Assembly: GCA_963576565.1 (NCBI GenBank)
Contig: OY755047.1
Location: forward strand, 8,774,931 to 8,838,930
Length of the DNA: 64,000 nucleotides
DNA from: Aspidapion aeneum
Lineage: Eukaryota; Arthropoda; Insecta; Coleoptera; Brentidae
Reading direction: 5' to 3'
Shown here: positions 9,717 to 20,774 of the stretch, in pieces
Layout: each line of letters begins with the position of its first letter
Position numbering within the stretch: the stretch's first letter is position 1
Notes under the pieces: generated by a model
Told to the model about the DNA's origin: nothing
Seen by the model: the letters and a program-made list of their open reading frames with translations, nothing else
The model's database searches: none
Made by a program: the position numbers and the translations under genes

Positions 9717-10431
9717 CCGGCCAGAATAAAATCCGGCACAAAAGAGATGGCTTCAATTAGTGCTATCTTTCTCTGTCCAGTAGCGTACAGTAATTTTTTA
9801 ATTCATCATTATTAGTTATTAATTTTATATTTTACTCTAACTCTAACTAAGCCTTTTTTTGCTGGAAAACTCCATACGTTATTTTTCTTAAATAGAAATA
9901 TTTTTTTTAAAACTTTTATACTTATATCTATTATATAAGTACCTACATATTAGGTAGGTGCGTACGAATGTAGAAACCTAAAAAAATACCAATTGACAAA
10001 AATCCAAAACGATTCGGTATATTTTTAAAATTCTCCACACCGCTTTATTAAAAAATTTAAAAAAAGTAAATGATACATCGCTATTTTCTTTTGTTGGTCT
10101 AGAATGTGTATGAAACGTGCCCAGTCATCCTGTTTGAGCCTAGCGACAACAATAGAAGCCCAATAAACGGGTGTGAATTGTGAACGGGCCGGAGTCTAAC
10201 TTAGCCAGTGGTAACAATAGAAATCCAATAAAAGGGTGTGAATTATGAACGGGCTGGGGTAGATTTGGTTAAACGTACCAGACGGGTACCGTTTTTTCTT
10301 GTAATATTAAAATTTGGTTCATGGTAAATTTGCTAAAAATGAAGATCAGCCAGTAAGACAAAAGTGCTGTAAACCGAGGGAGATAGATTGAGTTGAGCCA
10401 TCTCTTTTGTGCCTCATATTATTCTAGCCGG
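9717..10431. mobile_element. TIR element with CCGGCCAGAATAAAA ends, copy A
   Basis: The ends CCGGCCAGAATAAAATCCGG and the inverse (ATTATTCTAGCCGG) form terminal inverted repeats of roughly 60 bp that include AAAAGAGATGGCT. A second, longer copy is at 44708-45874. Inside, a ~63-bp block (CCAATAAA followed by GGGTGTGAATT) is duplicated in tandem near 10140-10260. No coding sequence is present, so it is non-autonomous. I could not establish a target duplication, so the superfamily is open. Confidence 0.75.
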
Positions 10432-10522
10432 ACAGTAGAACTGGCTACAAACAGAAGAGCCGACTCTCTGCATAAATGTACGTGTGCTTAATTAAGTAAG
10501 GTCGACTGTGTTTACAGGCTAC

Positions 10523-10847
10523 CTATTCTCGTACTTAAACGATGTGATGATTCCCATCACATGCTTTGGCCAATGGCAAGCTTTAAATTAGCACTGAGCC
10601 GTCACGTGCTATGCGAAAAGACCTCCTGTGCGCAAACTCCTCCTACGATCCGACCGAGAAACGTCCAGTCGGTACGGGGCAGGAGAATAGACTTTACTTC
10701 AAAGGGGTAAAATTCACTTACTATGAAGAGCGGGCGACTACGCTATTGGTCGGGACAAGTCGTTTCGCACAACACGCGACCACTCAGAGCTTGCTATTGG
10801 CCAAAGCGTGTGATGTGAACGATCACATTCTACAAGTACCAGAATAG
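10523..10847. mobile_element. Hairpin-ended MITE, copy 1
   Basis: This 325-bp element begins CTATTCTCGTACTTAAACGA and ends with the inverse of a similar sequence (…GTACCAGAATAG). The inverted repeats run about 58 bp and include CACATGCTTTGGCCAATGGC. Copy 2 is at 17742-18065. It is GC-richer than its surroundings. A short open frame inside is discussed under rejected items. Confidence 0.8.
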
Positions 10848-11364
10848 CTATCCAGGAGTAAGCCACAAAAAAAATTGTTTGTACTTAAGACCACACGGCA
10901 GAGGTGTAAACTTTAACAAGGAGAAATTGATAATACTCTCACAGTTAGTCGACTCGAGCCGGCTTCACTCGAATGAGCGTTACATAGCCGAGCCTGACGG
11001 CTTAGTTCAATTCACTACCCACAAAAACTGCTAAAGGCGCCTAAAGAAGTTTACACTTCAAAAAGTTATGGAAGGTATGTGTTAGCAATAAGATATCTTA
11101 ATTTTTTTGACATGGACCCCTATCTCCGAGAAAAACGGTTTTAAATAGGCCTTTTCGACACTTCTTAGTCGCTTTATTTAAAATGTTTATGTGTGAGTAC
11201 ACATACACAGACACAAGCACATATGCTTGGCAGACACACAAGAAGTTAAATTTGTAATCACTTTCTAAAGTGATTGAGATATTATTGTCTCTGCCATGCT
11301 CGGCTCTTATTATGATATGATATTTTCGGCATTTTCAAAGTTCAATACACTTTAAGGTAGGTAT
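10848..11364. other. No recognisable feature
   Basis: Unique-looking AT-rich sequence with a moderately GC-rich stretch near 10960-11030. I see no coding, repeat or RNA signal in it. Confidence 0.5.
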
Positions 11365-13439
11365 CACAATGTGCCTGAGTGAATTATAGGTTACATAGAA
11401 ATGGTTCCAAAAACTAATTGCACATTTTGAATATAGACTCTTTTCTGACTTCAGAGCCACATTCATATAAATCCTCTTCTCGAAATTTTATCAATTTTTT
11501 GACTTTTTTCTAGTTAGTCTATGCGTTGACTGCGGGGCTTTGTTAAGCACCCATAGCAGTATAAGAAAAGTTTGGTCACCTGGTCGAACTCATGGTCGTT
11601 TGGCCGCCATCTTTGAAAATGGCCGCCAAATTATAAGATTTTTTGTTTAAGCGTATCTCCCTACTCAGTGGTCCTATTTTGATTTTTACTTGTTTTACTC
11701 CTTTTTGAAAGACAAACAAATTTTGTAATAAGACATTTTTTGATAAATTACGTAGTTTTTGAGATATACATACCAAGATTATTAATATTTCCGGTCGCAA
11801 AAGAGTTAAAATAATACCCATGCTCATTTTATTCTAGCTACAATATTATTGACATTTGTTATTTTTTGTTACATAGAAGGCTTTAAACCTTTCACAGAAG
11901 AGGATATTGACTGTATGTTTTTAAAGTTCGTTGGATGGTGCCCCTAAAGACTGCCTTCATTGGCGTAGCTAGGGGGGGCCAGGGGGGGCCTGCCCCCCCC
12001 TGAAGTCCCTCAGGCCCCCCCTAAGATATTTTAGACCTTCCCTACCGACTAGTAGTAAAAGAACATGACGCTGAAAATACATACTTTTCTATTATTATTC
12101 GGGAAATATTCAATTAAAATAGGTGCATTAAAATTTAAAATCATTCAGATAATGTTTACATTTCAGGAAAAAGCCCTTGTCTTGCGGAATTAGGCTTTTT
12201 CTCTTTAAATTATCGGTAACTTTTCTGCACTTATGCAATTTCCCGAAAATATTTTTTAAATGTAAACATAATTATGCATATTGAATATTTCATAGGGTCA
12301 CTGCATCCTGGAAGCCTGGCGTCTCCATGGGTAGCGACAAGCCCACGTGACCTGCCTCGGAATTTCCATGGGCGACTCGTCAACTTACCTCGGAATAATT
12401 AGAGTACCTACATGCAATTTTTATACAATATTGTTAATAAACCTCGGAATTTTTAGAGTACCTACAATTTCTCTAGAAGTTTGTAATGCGATCTCAGAAT
12501 TTTTAGAGTACCTACAGTATGTAAAATATTTTTAAAAACATTAAAAACAATACCTATAAGTTTTTGACCAACTTTTTATTTTTGAAATATAAATTAATAC
12601 AAAAAAGACTACGAAACAATTTAATGCATACACTTTTACCATTAGATATAATATTAGTTATAGTACTTACCTAGAAATGATAAAAAATATAATTTCTGTG
12701 GGATTACTCTAAATTTTGCCATTTTTGTAAATTTGTTATAGTTTCAAAAGTCATTCCTGTGGTTCTGCCGTGCTTTCAAACAGGTAGAACTTTGTGCAAA
12801 AACATAATTTTTTGAAAAATATTTCAAACTTTTATTTTTGTATATAACATCGATATCACTAAGTCTTTGTTTTTAAAATAACATAAGTTCTTTAGATTTG
12901 GGATTATAACATTTAACGGCATTATTAGAGATCTATCGAGACGTAAACCTGGAAGATCACCTAAAGTTGGAATGCTCAGGAAGCCAGAATAGTTTTTAAT
13001 GGTACCTAGTCCTAATTCTACACTTTTGTTAATTTAATTTGATGTCCTATGTACGTACCATATACGTCTGGAGTACTTACATATACATGGTTTACGTTTA
13101 ATTGGACGTACCATGTAGGTACCTAGTACGACTTGTTTACGTACATAGTACATGGCTAAAATTACATCCCTACGACGTATTATATAAATGGACGTCCAAA
13201 AATGTACGTATAGTACGTCGCAGACTTACATACTATGTACGTACAAAGTACGTACTTGTGCTGTCTGGGTAGAGAGTGTGAAACCAAACCGAACCAACCG
13301 AAACATATTCTCGAAAAATGTGTTATTCTAACCTTTATCAATGAAGTGCAAACCTGTGATTTGGAGGCAGTGTTTTTATGGAAAAATGTCAGCGAGTGTC
13401 TGGAACGGTTAGAATACGTTTGCGATCAATTGAGAAAAA

Positions 13440-14075
13440 CACCAATTGATCGTAAATTTTTGTTCGAAAAAATTGTTTTGGAAAAAATTTCCGTTCGAAC
13501 AAAAATGTTTTCGAACAAATGTTAATTAGAAATAACCGTTTTCGTTAAAAAAAATGTTTTCGAACAAATTTCCATTTGAAGAAACTGTTTTCGAACAAAT
13601 TTTCGTTCAAAGAAATGGTTTTCGAACAAATTTCCGTTCAAAGAAATGGTTTTCGAATAAATTTCCGTTCGAAAAAATGTTTTGGAACAAATTTATATTC
13701 GAAGAAACTATTTTCGAGCAAATTTCCGATCGAAGAAAATATTTTCGAACAAATCTCCATTCGAAAAAATGATTTTCGAACAAAATTCCGTTTGAAAAAA
13801 ATGTTTTCAAACAAATTTCCATTCGAAGTTTTCGAATAAATTTTTGATTCACAAAATTGTTTTTGAACAAAACTCCATTCAAAGAAATAGTTTTCGTACA
13901 ATTTTTCGTTTGGAAAAATGTTTTAGAACAAATTTCCATTCAAAGAAACTGTTTTCGAACAAATTCTCTGTCGTAGAAAAAATTTTAAAACAAATTTCTG
14001 TTCGAAGAAAATGTTTTCGAACAAATTTCCGTTCGAAAAAACTGTTTTCGACAAATTTCCGTTCGAGGAAAATGT
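13440..14075. repeat. Minisatellite with TTTTCGAACAAATTTCCGTT-like units
   Basis: About twenty degenerate units of roughly 30 bp alternate TTTTCGAACAAATTTCC and TTCGAAGAAA-type halves. Because the unit lacks stops in several frames, long overlapping open frames appear on both strands. They are a by-product of composition, not genes. The TTCGAA core makes the array rich in short palindromes. Confidence 0.85.
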
Positions 14076-14309
14076 TTGCGAAGAGAGGTCTGCGACCCTT
14101 CGTGTTGCTACCCAAACAAATACCTAGAGATGGTACAAAAAAAATCTTAGACCTTGAATTTTTAAATTGTTGAATTTTTTTTAACCTTCCTAGCCCGTGC
14201 AACAATGGCTAGAGAATGTTGCTTTCGAGGAAAAAAAATGTTTTTGAGATGACGCCGACGAGATGAAAATGTTTTATTTGGGTGTATTTTGACTTATCTT
14301 AGCAATATC

Positions 14310-14385
14310 GGCGTGACGTCTGTGTGTGTACGTGTATGTGTGCGTTAGGTGTGTGTGTGTGCGTGTGCCTCTGTGTCTGTAATAA
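14310..14385. repeat. TG-rich simple repeat
   Basis: An interrupted run of GT/TG dinucleotides (TGTGTGTGCGTGTG-like) lies between the two minisatellites of the inserted element. Confidence 0.75.
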
Positions 14386-14423
14386 CGCCTTTTTTTACAA
14401 TCATTACAGTGTAGCTACTTTCG

Positions 14424-14700
14424 ATTTTTTGTTTGGACCTTTTGTTTTTCAATCTTTTGTTTTTCGACCTTTTGTATTTTTGACTTTTTGTACTTTCGAC
14501 CTTTTGGAATTTCGACCTTTTGTATTTTCGACCTTTTGTACTTTCGCCTTTTGTATTTTTGACCTTTTGAAGTTTTGGCCTTTTGTTTTTCGACCTTTTC
14601 TACTTTCGACCTTTTGTATTTTCGGCCTTTTTTAGTTTCAACCTTATGTTTTCGACCTTTTGTGTCTTCGACATTTTGTTCTTTCGACGTTTTATTCGCC
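14424..14700. repeat. Minisatellite with CGACCTTTTGTATTTT-like units
   Basis: About 18 units of 14-18 bp share the core TTCGACCTTTTGT. It is unrelated in sequence to the TTCGAACAAATTT array 350 bp upstream, although both lie inside the same mobile element. Confidence 0.85.
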
Positions 14701-15059
14701 GCCCGCTTTTGTTTGGACACCGTAATAAAATAATAGTAGGTATATTATAAACCTCGGAACTGCTGTGTTTACTTTTAATCCCGCGGCAAGATTTTTTGCG
14801 CCCGACCGGAAGGACGGCTGTAATTTGCTGTGATTAAAAAGGACTTTAATGGCAAAGCTTATATACTAAAAATAATAATAATCATAAAATAAATAAATAT
14901 TAAACCACTTACTCCGCTACTCTAGTTTTAGCATGTCAACCCCCGGTATATAATACAGCGGGCAGTGATAGTTTTCATTTTTTTGGTGAGCTTTGGGCGC
15001 GTTGCTATGGTAGATATTAAACAAAAGTCAGTCAGACGCTAACAAACATAGAAAAAAAT

Positions 15060-15470
15060 GTGCAAAAAATAATATTTATTTCATAACAAACTAAATAGGT
15101 TTAGTCGAGAATATGTTCGAATTAAATTTCTCAAAGATGGAACAAACGAGGGATCAAATAATAAAGTCTATTCCTACTCTGAGATGGACATTGAAAAGGC
15201 CACCAAAGAAAGCAGCTTTCAGAGTAACGAAAATGATGCAATAAAAGGAATGTCGAAAATTTCATCGAAAAGGTATTCCTGTTTTACATCCTGGAGAAGT
15301 CTAGAAAGTTAAATGCTTCGTTTATATGGAGGCTATGCCAAAGGACACAATAATAACAATCGAAACCAACCAAGTCATCAGCAAAGTACAGTAAACTGCC
15401 GCCAAGCTGGAAGCAACAGAATAACCGTATCGTGTATCATGATAGCTTTTTGTTTTTTTTTTTAATAAAA
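15060..15470 (+). other. Possibly once-coding stretch inside the 3.67-kb element
   Basis: This stretch is less AT-rich and has short open pieces in different frames, for example one from the ATG at 15113 and another reading GIPVLHPGEV and MEAMPKDTIITIETNQ around 15270-15390. Stops and frame changes separate them. I do not recognise the protein. It may be the relic of this element's transposase or simply captured DNA. Confidence 0.25.
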
Positions 15471-16196
15471 TGATCCAAAAAACCTATATTTTGCCTTTAT
15501 AGTTTTAAAGAAATTACTTTTAATCACAGGGGATAAAAAATACTACCTCAGTCCATGAAAAAAGGGAATAAACGTACACGTTTATGCCCTAGAGTGCATA
15601 AAGAAATTTATTAAATGATACAAAATCCAACAACGGTTTTTTATATTTTATAAAACATGTCAACTAATTTTTTGTTTCTTGCGCTGTGTGGGTCCTAATA
15701 AATATGAAATCATAAAAAATTTGGTTTTTATATTCGATAATCTGAAAAAGCATTATTTTAATGGTTTGTTTATTTGGACAGTCTAAATATATATAAGGGG
15801 TGTGATGGACAGTTCTTTACGTAACATTTGTAAACCATTTTATTTTTTTGAACACAAAAAAAGCTACGCTCCTGACAGTGTCAGATTCGTCATATAACCA
15901 AAAATATTTAGCTGTCGTGTCGCTACCCTAAGAAGACACTACGTCTTCGTGTTGCAGTGACCCTAATATTTCATACATATTGGCGACATCTTGTAAAATA
16001 TTATAGAAGTGTAAGTTGAATTTTGCATTTAATAAAGACAGCGACCTTTGCCCCTCTGTTTCCGAAATCGGGTTGTAGATGTCGTAAGGTTATAAAAGAC
16101 CTTTTTAAACTGTTTTTCTAAAATAAATATAATAATCTTTTTAGTTTTTTTGAGGTTAGCGTTTAGTGTCTTATGGAAATTTTCCGATTTTGGTGA

Positions 16197-16622
16197 CAAT
16201 TTCATAACCATTTTCATATTAAGTTTTCCCACGTCGTTAAATGGAATAAATTCGTCGAGCAATACCGGGAAATTTTTAATATTAATACTTCTGCTCTAAG
16301 AGCAGAAATGACCGTTTTAAAGAATTGTATTTTTCGGTTAAATCAAACTGTTGGTCATGATTCTATCAAACAACATATAGCAGAAAACACCTATCCAAAC
16401 CTCTACCAACTTTTTAAAGTTGCGAGTATTCTTCCAATTTCAAGTGCAACTTGCGAGAGGTCTTTCTCTGCCATGAGGAGAGTTTTTAATTGGCTTAGAA
16501 CAACTATGACTCAAGAGAGACACTTAGGTTTGTCATTGTTATTCATAGAAAAAGATGTTGAGGTCGACTTAGACAGTGTGGTAGACGCTTTCAGTCAGCG
16601 ACGTAGGAAACTTTCTTTGTAG
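16197..16622 (+). pseudogene. C-terminal fragment of a hAT transposase (copy 1)
   Basis: The intact protein would cut and reinsert hAT elements. The frame is open from 16197, after TGA at 16194-16196, to the stop at 16620. It reads through an ATG at 16308, then IKQHIAENTYPNLYQLFKVA, ISSATCERSFSAMRRVFNWL and LSLLFIEKDVEVDLDSV. This is the hAT C-terminal dimerisation region, best known from insect zinc-finger-MYM-like hAT proteins. The DNA-binding and most of the catalytic part are absent, so it is not a functional transposase. The 33040-33354 copy is almost identical, with only a few substitutions. Confidence 0.88.
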
Positions 16623-17741
16623 AATTGCTGAATTACATACTTCCTGTGTATACATATAAATAAGTTGGTAAATGTATTATTAAATTTGTTATATTTTAAC
16701 ATTTAATGCGCGTATTTTTTTTATTCATTGCACACTTTGCACGACTCTTTAAAACCTATGTTTGCTTTTTGTTCAAGATAGACCGGGGCCACGCCCCCCC
16801 CCTGAAAAGCAAGGCTAGCTACGCCAATGACTGCCTTAAAGAGGGTGGTTTCTCAAACTGTTCTCAATATTATAGAAAAAGTGAATTTGCAGCGAAACGA
16901 TGCATCCTAGCGAAAAACGATAACATTTATTTTTTATAGTACTTTCAATTTCGCTTCTCCTGATGTATCACTTAGCATCCTAGCTTTGATAGTTAGCTGT
17001 TCAAGCCAGCTAAAATATACAATTTTGTAAAAATTCCATGTTTTCGCTCCAAAATCGATTTTTTTCTTAAAAGGCAACGATCAGAAGAAGCGGAATTAAA
17101 AGTACTATAAAAAATTATTCTTAACGTTTTTCGCTAGGATGCATCCTTTCGATTCATTTTTTGTATAATCTTGTGAACAGTTTTAGAATCCACTCTCTTT
17201 AAGGCAGTCATTAGGGGTAGTACCATCCATCGAACTTTAAAAACAATATCAACAAAGTCAATATCCTCTTCTGTGAAAGGTTTAGCCTACTATGTAACAA
17301 AAAAAAACATCATCAATCATCTCAAAAACTACTTGATTTATTAAAAAATGTGTAATTTATTTGCCTTTAAAAATGGAGTATAACAAGCCTTAAGAAGTTA
17401 AAATCGGATGACTGGGTAACGAGCTACGCTTAAACAAGAAATCTATCAATTTGGCGGCCAAACGACCATGAGGTCGACCACGTGACCAAACTTTTTTTAT
17501 ACACCTATGGGTGCTTAACAGTGCCCCGCAGTCAAACTGAGCGCACATATTAGGTCACACGTGACAGGAGCCAGCGCCTAGACTAACAAGTAAAATGGCA
17601 AAAATTGATAAAATTTCAAGAGAATCAGCTAGGATTTATATGAATATCGCTCTGAAGTCAGGAAAGGGTCCATAATTAAAATGTGCAATTAGTTTTTGGA
17701 ACCATTTTTATATAACCTATACTTCTTTCAGGCACACTGTG

Positions 17742-18065
17742 CTATTCTGGTTCTTAAACGATGTGATAGTTCCCATCACATGCTTTGGCCAATGGCAAGC
17801 TTTAAATTAGCTCCGAGCCGTCACGTGCTATGCGAAAAGACCTCCATTGCGCAAGATCCTTCTGCGATCCGACCGAGAAACGTTCAGTCGGTACGGAGCA
17901 GGAGAACAGATTTCACTTCAAACGCGTAAAATTCACTAACTCTGAAGAGCGGGCGACTATGCCATTGGTCGAGACAAGTCATTTTGCACAACACGCGATT
18001 GCTCAGAGTTTGCTATGGACAAAGCGTGTGATGTGGATGGTCACATCGTTTTAAACCCAGAATAG
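17742..18065. mobile_element. Hairpin-ended MITE, copy 2
   Basis: This is the second copy of the 10523-10847 element, in the same orientation, from CTATTCTGGTTCTTAAACGA to the inverse end …CCCAGAATAG. It starts on the base after the right end of palindrome Y (17741), so one element may have used the other's end as a target. Confidence 0.8.
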
Positions 18066-18068
18066 CTA

Positions 18069-18315
18069 ACCAGGGATTCGGAAAAACGTCATTTAGCAAA
18101 TTTTACAGTAGGGAATCCCATAAGGACCTGTCTTTAAATTACGTAACGCTCTAGGGGGGAGGTAGGGTTTGGCCTTGCGTTACACTCAAGGTTTTTTTAA
18201 TGGGTTTTTTCTTGAAAATGCGTTCCAAGGGGGGGTTTGGGGGGTTCAAAAAGTCTGAATTTTGGCGTTACGTAATTTAAGGACGTTCCTTAGAAGCAAA
18301 ATGACCAGGCTAGGA
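18069..18315. repeat. Stray satellite monomer split by a TA-flanked MITE
   Basis: 18069-18122 (GGATTCGGAAAAACGTCATT … AATCCCATA) matches the start of the ~170-bp satellite monomer of 20780-22238. After the MITE, 18291-18315 (TAGAAGCAAAATGACCAGG) continues the monomer where it would read TAAGACCAAAATGACCAAA. Confidence 0.7.
18123..18290. mobile_element. Short MITE with TTAAATTACGTAACGC ends
   Basis: This 168-bp element has inverted ends of about 27 bp (AGGACCTGTCTTTAAATTAC and the inverse GTAATTTAAGGACGTTCCT) and is flanked by TA at 18121-18122 and 18291-18292. TA duplication fits the Tc1/mariner superfamily. G-rich runs fill the middle. It is non-coding. Confidence 0.78.
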
Positions 18316-20030
18316 AGGTAAAAAGTGAAAAATATTACCAACTAGGCTTAATTTCTCTCTGTATGATTTTTTTTTAAATTTGCACAAAGAGAAAACAACT
18401 GAGCACTAGATATATGCATTTACTTATTTGTTGGGCTACTTTGTTATTATTAAAAATTCGAAACCATCGACTCTTACAGTTGAAACTAATATTTTAATTG
18501 AGTGAAATTTTAATTTAATCAAGTTTATGTGTTTGATTTGATATAATTAGACAGTTACAACGGATCTTTATTTAATAGGTAAATCAAAAATAATGAAAAA
18601 ATAGGTGAAACCTATTTGTAGAGTGGAAAGGCTAAGTGATCTAAGTGCCAAAAAGCATTTTTGTAGAAAACTAAAAAAAAATATGCAATTTATGCAAGCG
18701 GACTTCCCAACTAACATTTATAGTAGCGGCTACATGTTCTAAAGGCTTTGCTACTTTCTTATAGTAGAAATGTGGTGATCCCAACCAAAATTTGTTACTT
18801 TCTAGTTCTAACTACTATTTAGTATCAGGAAATAGTAGATGTTTCGTAAAAACGACCCTCTAAACTACTTCATAGGATTGTTTCTTGATAGTCGATTCTG
18901 ATAGTCTTTTCTACCACAATAGGACGTTGCTAAAGTTTTACTTTCTTTTTAGTCGTTATTTCGTAGTCGCCCTGACTTTAATATCCTACTTAATTACCAC
19001 TAGAAAGTTAAGCTTCGTTGGAGTCCCAAACAAGTGTATCCGACAACTACATTATAACTTTAATTTTTACCACAAAAGTTTGTGTCATCATAGTAACATC
19101 TGATGTAACAATGTAGACAAAATAACTTTTTGGATCAACTTTAAAGCCGCAACTACTTTCAAGTAACCTTTTCGACTATCAGGGAATATAGTTTGGGACG
19201 CCATGTTTTTATGTAAGAAAGAAAATTTAATATTTTTGTTGTCGTTTTATGAGCTCATATTAAAGAGCCATACTATTTTATAAACAAATTAGTTGAAGCT
19301 TACCAAAAATGCTCTTCTTATGCACCATTTGTTGGAGTTAACTGTCGATTATGAAAACATAACCTCCAAAATCACAACACAAAAATTCCATCAGCTACCA
19401 GAAAACGGCTCAATTTTACGGGCGCACCAGTTTTTTGCAATATATATAATGCATGTTATACAAAAAACTTTGCGTCGCACTCGAATTTTGATCCTCTGCT
19501 CGTAAATTCTCACACTTTTGGATAACATAGTTCATATTATAACCATAACCAAACAAAAAAACTAAGCGAGTCTGTTTACTGTTGTGTCCACCATATTGTG
19601 TAACAATTCTACCAAAAAGAAACGATTATATTATTTGCAACTACATCGCAACTTTTATGCCATTACGGAAAAAAAACAGCCTCTACGACGTAGTAGATAC
19701 CTGGCTACGACGTAGTAGTGTAGTTGTTACTACAGTGACTTTAAACACTTGGCCAAGTAGTTATAACCAGAAATTGGTTCCCCACTTAGGGAATTATAAC
19801 GTCGCTGTATGGTATACTGAGACGTAGCGGGAGTACGTTGCGGTTACTTTTAAGAAATTCTTTCTGGTTGGGGTTTCTTCGTTACAACTTTAATTGTTTG
19901 TTGGGTTACGGATAACGTCATTTTAAATATGCCATATAGAGCATAAGGTCGGGAAATGACACTTAGATCTTATAGCCCCGTATTGGCCTTGACACCTACA
20001 TCATTTTGGGTGGAAAATCTATATATATAT
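18316..20030. other. AT-rich spacer, possible decayed TIR element
   Basis: No gene was found. CCCAACTAACATTTATAGTAG near 18708 and the inverse-like CTTTAATTGTTTGTTGGG near 19886-19903 could be eroded terminal repeats of an element of about 1.2 kb rich in TAGTAG/CTACTA words. The match is weak and I found no target duplication. A (TA)n run lies at 20022-20042. Confidence 0.25.
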
Positions 20031-20039
20031 ATATATATA

Positions 20040-20565
20040 TTTATCGGTATCACAACGTTCTACGTCTTCCGATACCCAATCTCCACTCGTTTCTGTTTGT
20101 CCATAATTCATTATCTAGGCCTCTTATTCTTATTTCACTGTCTATTTCTTCTCTCCAGCTTCTCCTCGGCCTTCCTCGTTTTCTTCGGCCAGTTGGTTTC
20201 CATTGTAATATTTGTTTAGGTAGTCTTCCATCATCCATTCTTTGTACCACACCAGTTGTTTTGTTCTTATATCATCCACTAAAGTACTTTCACCCACTGT
20301 CATAATTTCTCTTATTCTTTGGTTTGTAACGCTTTCTCTTTTTGATTTCCCTGCTGCTCTTCTCCAATAGTCCATCTCCGTAGCGGAAAGCATTTTTTCT
20401 GTTCTATCTTTGATTGGCCATACTTCTGAGCCGTATGTAATAATACTTTTTACAATGGTGTTATATATATAAGTTTTTTGTTATGTTTTGATATACTTTG
20501 GTCCCAAATTATTCCATTTAACAAAGTTATTGCTTTTCTTCCTTGTACGTTTCTATCTTTTATAG
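20040..20565 (-). pseudogene. LINE-A 3' end fragment (RTE-like non-LTR retrotransposon)
   Basis: On the minus strand this encodes the end of a LINE reverse-transcriptase protein. It reads RDRNVQGRKAI, MDYWRRAAGKSKRE, TNQRIREIMTVGE and then, in another frame, GRRKRGRPRRSWRE and IGRRRTL. The same protein is found at 41018-41621 and 43593-44672. Frameshifts separate the pieces, and the upstream part stops abruptly at 20565 (5' truncation). The 3' end runs into a (TA)n tract. Confidence 0.82.
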
Positions 20566-20774
20566 GGTGGAAAAACTAAAATTTGTATATTTTGGCACTT
20601 TAGCCTGGCCGCTCTACATTTATTCAATCAACGAGTAAAACGAACGACAGCAAACCAAGGAAACTAAGTCCGTGGCATGACGAAAACGTCTACCGGTCTA
20701 TAAGGAAGAAAGACATTTTGTCACAGTTCAACCAGACCATGCTGTCACCATCTCCACGGCGCAGGTGTCAGACG

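Larger units (their letters stand above)
12295..15964. mobile_element. 3.67-kb TIR element with 11-bp target duplication (Mutator-like?)
   Basis: The ends GGGTCACTGCA and TGCAGTGACCC are exact inverses. Weaker inverted similarity continues for about 50 bp (GGGTAGCGACA occurs in both). The 11-bp AATATTTCATA flanks it at 12284-12294 and 15965-15975, and the empty site is visible in the second hAT copy near 32697-32707. A 9-11-bp duplication favours the Mutator superfamily, but no transposase was recognised. The interior is mostly AT-rich and non-coding with two different minisatellites (13440-14075, 14424-14700). Confidence 0.8.
11958..16829. mobile_element. hAT-type DNA transposon copy 1, split by another element
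   Basis: The ends are CATTGGCGTAGCTAG and its exact inverse CTAGCTACGCCAATG. The flanking 8-bp duplication ACTGCCTT is perfect (11950-11957 and 16830-16837), as expected for hAT. Without the 3670-bp insertion at 12295-15964 the element is about 1.19 kb, the same as the uninterrupted copy at 32381-33568. Runs of G and C lie just inside both ends. It retains only the C-terminal part of a transposase. Confidence 0.92.
11365..17741. mobile_element. Long palindromic (foldback-like) element Y, split by a hAT insertion
   Basis: The sequence from CACAATGTGCCTGAG (11365) to 11957, continued at 16830-16990, is matched in inverse orientation by about 17030-17741, which ends GGCACACTGTG. Shared landmarks include ACTAATTGCACATTTTGA/ATGTGCAATTAGTTTTTG, GGCCGCCA/TGGCGGCC with the GACCATGA/TCATGGTC motif, CACAGAAGAGGATATTGA and GCATCCTAGCGAAAAACG. 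Removing the hAT element (11958-16829) and one copy of its duplication leaves an imperfect palindrome of about 1.5 kb with a short spacer near 17000. No coding sequence was recognised. Confidence 0.75.

Noticed and set aside
13235..14205. Overlapping frames of 70-110 codons on both strands
   Set aside because: They follow from a stop-poor minisatellite unit. All frames are low-complexity repeats, and none has independent support.
14324..14720. Frames rich in Phe (plus strand) or Lys (minus strand)
   Set aside because: Products of the CGACCTTTTGT minisatellite and TG tract.
10611..18054. Similar short open frames in both hairpin MITEs (10611-10847 and 17830-18054, MRKDLLCANS… and MRKDLHCARS…)
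   Set aside because: The proteins differ at roughly a third of positions while the DNA differs far less, so changes are mostly amino-acid-altering. There is no sign of selection on a protein, and the frames end at the TIR.
18708..19904. Possible TIR element with CCCAACTAAC/GTTTGTTGGG ends
   Set aside because: The inverted match is short and interrupted, and no target duplication was found, so it is listed only as a weak possibility inside a spacer entry.
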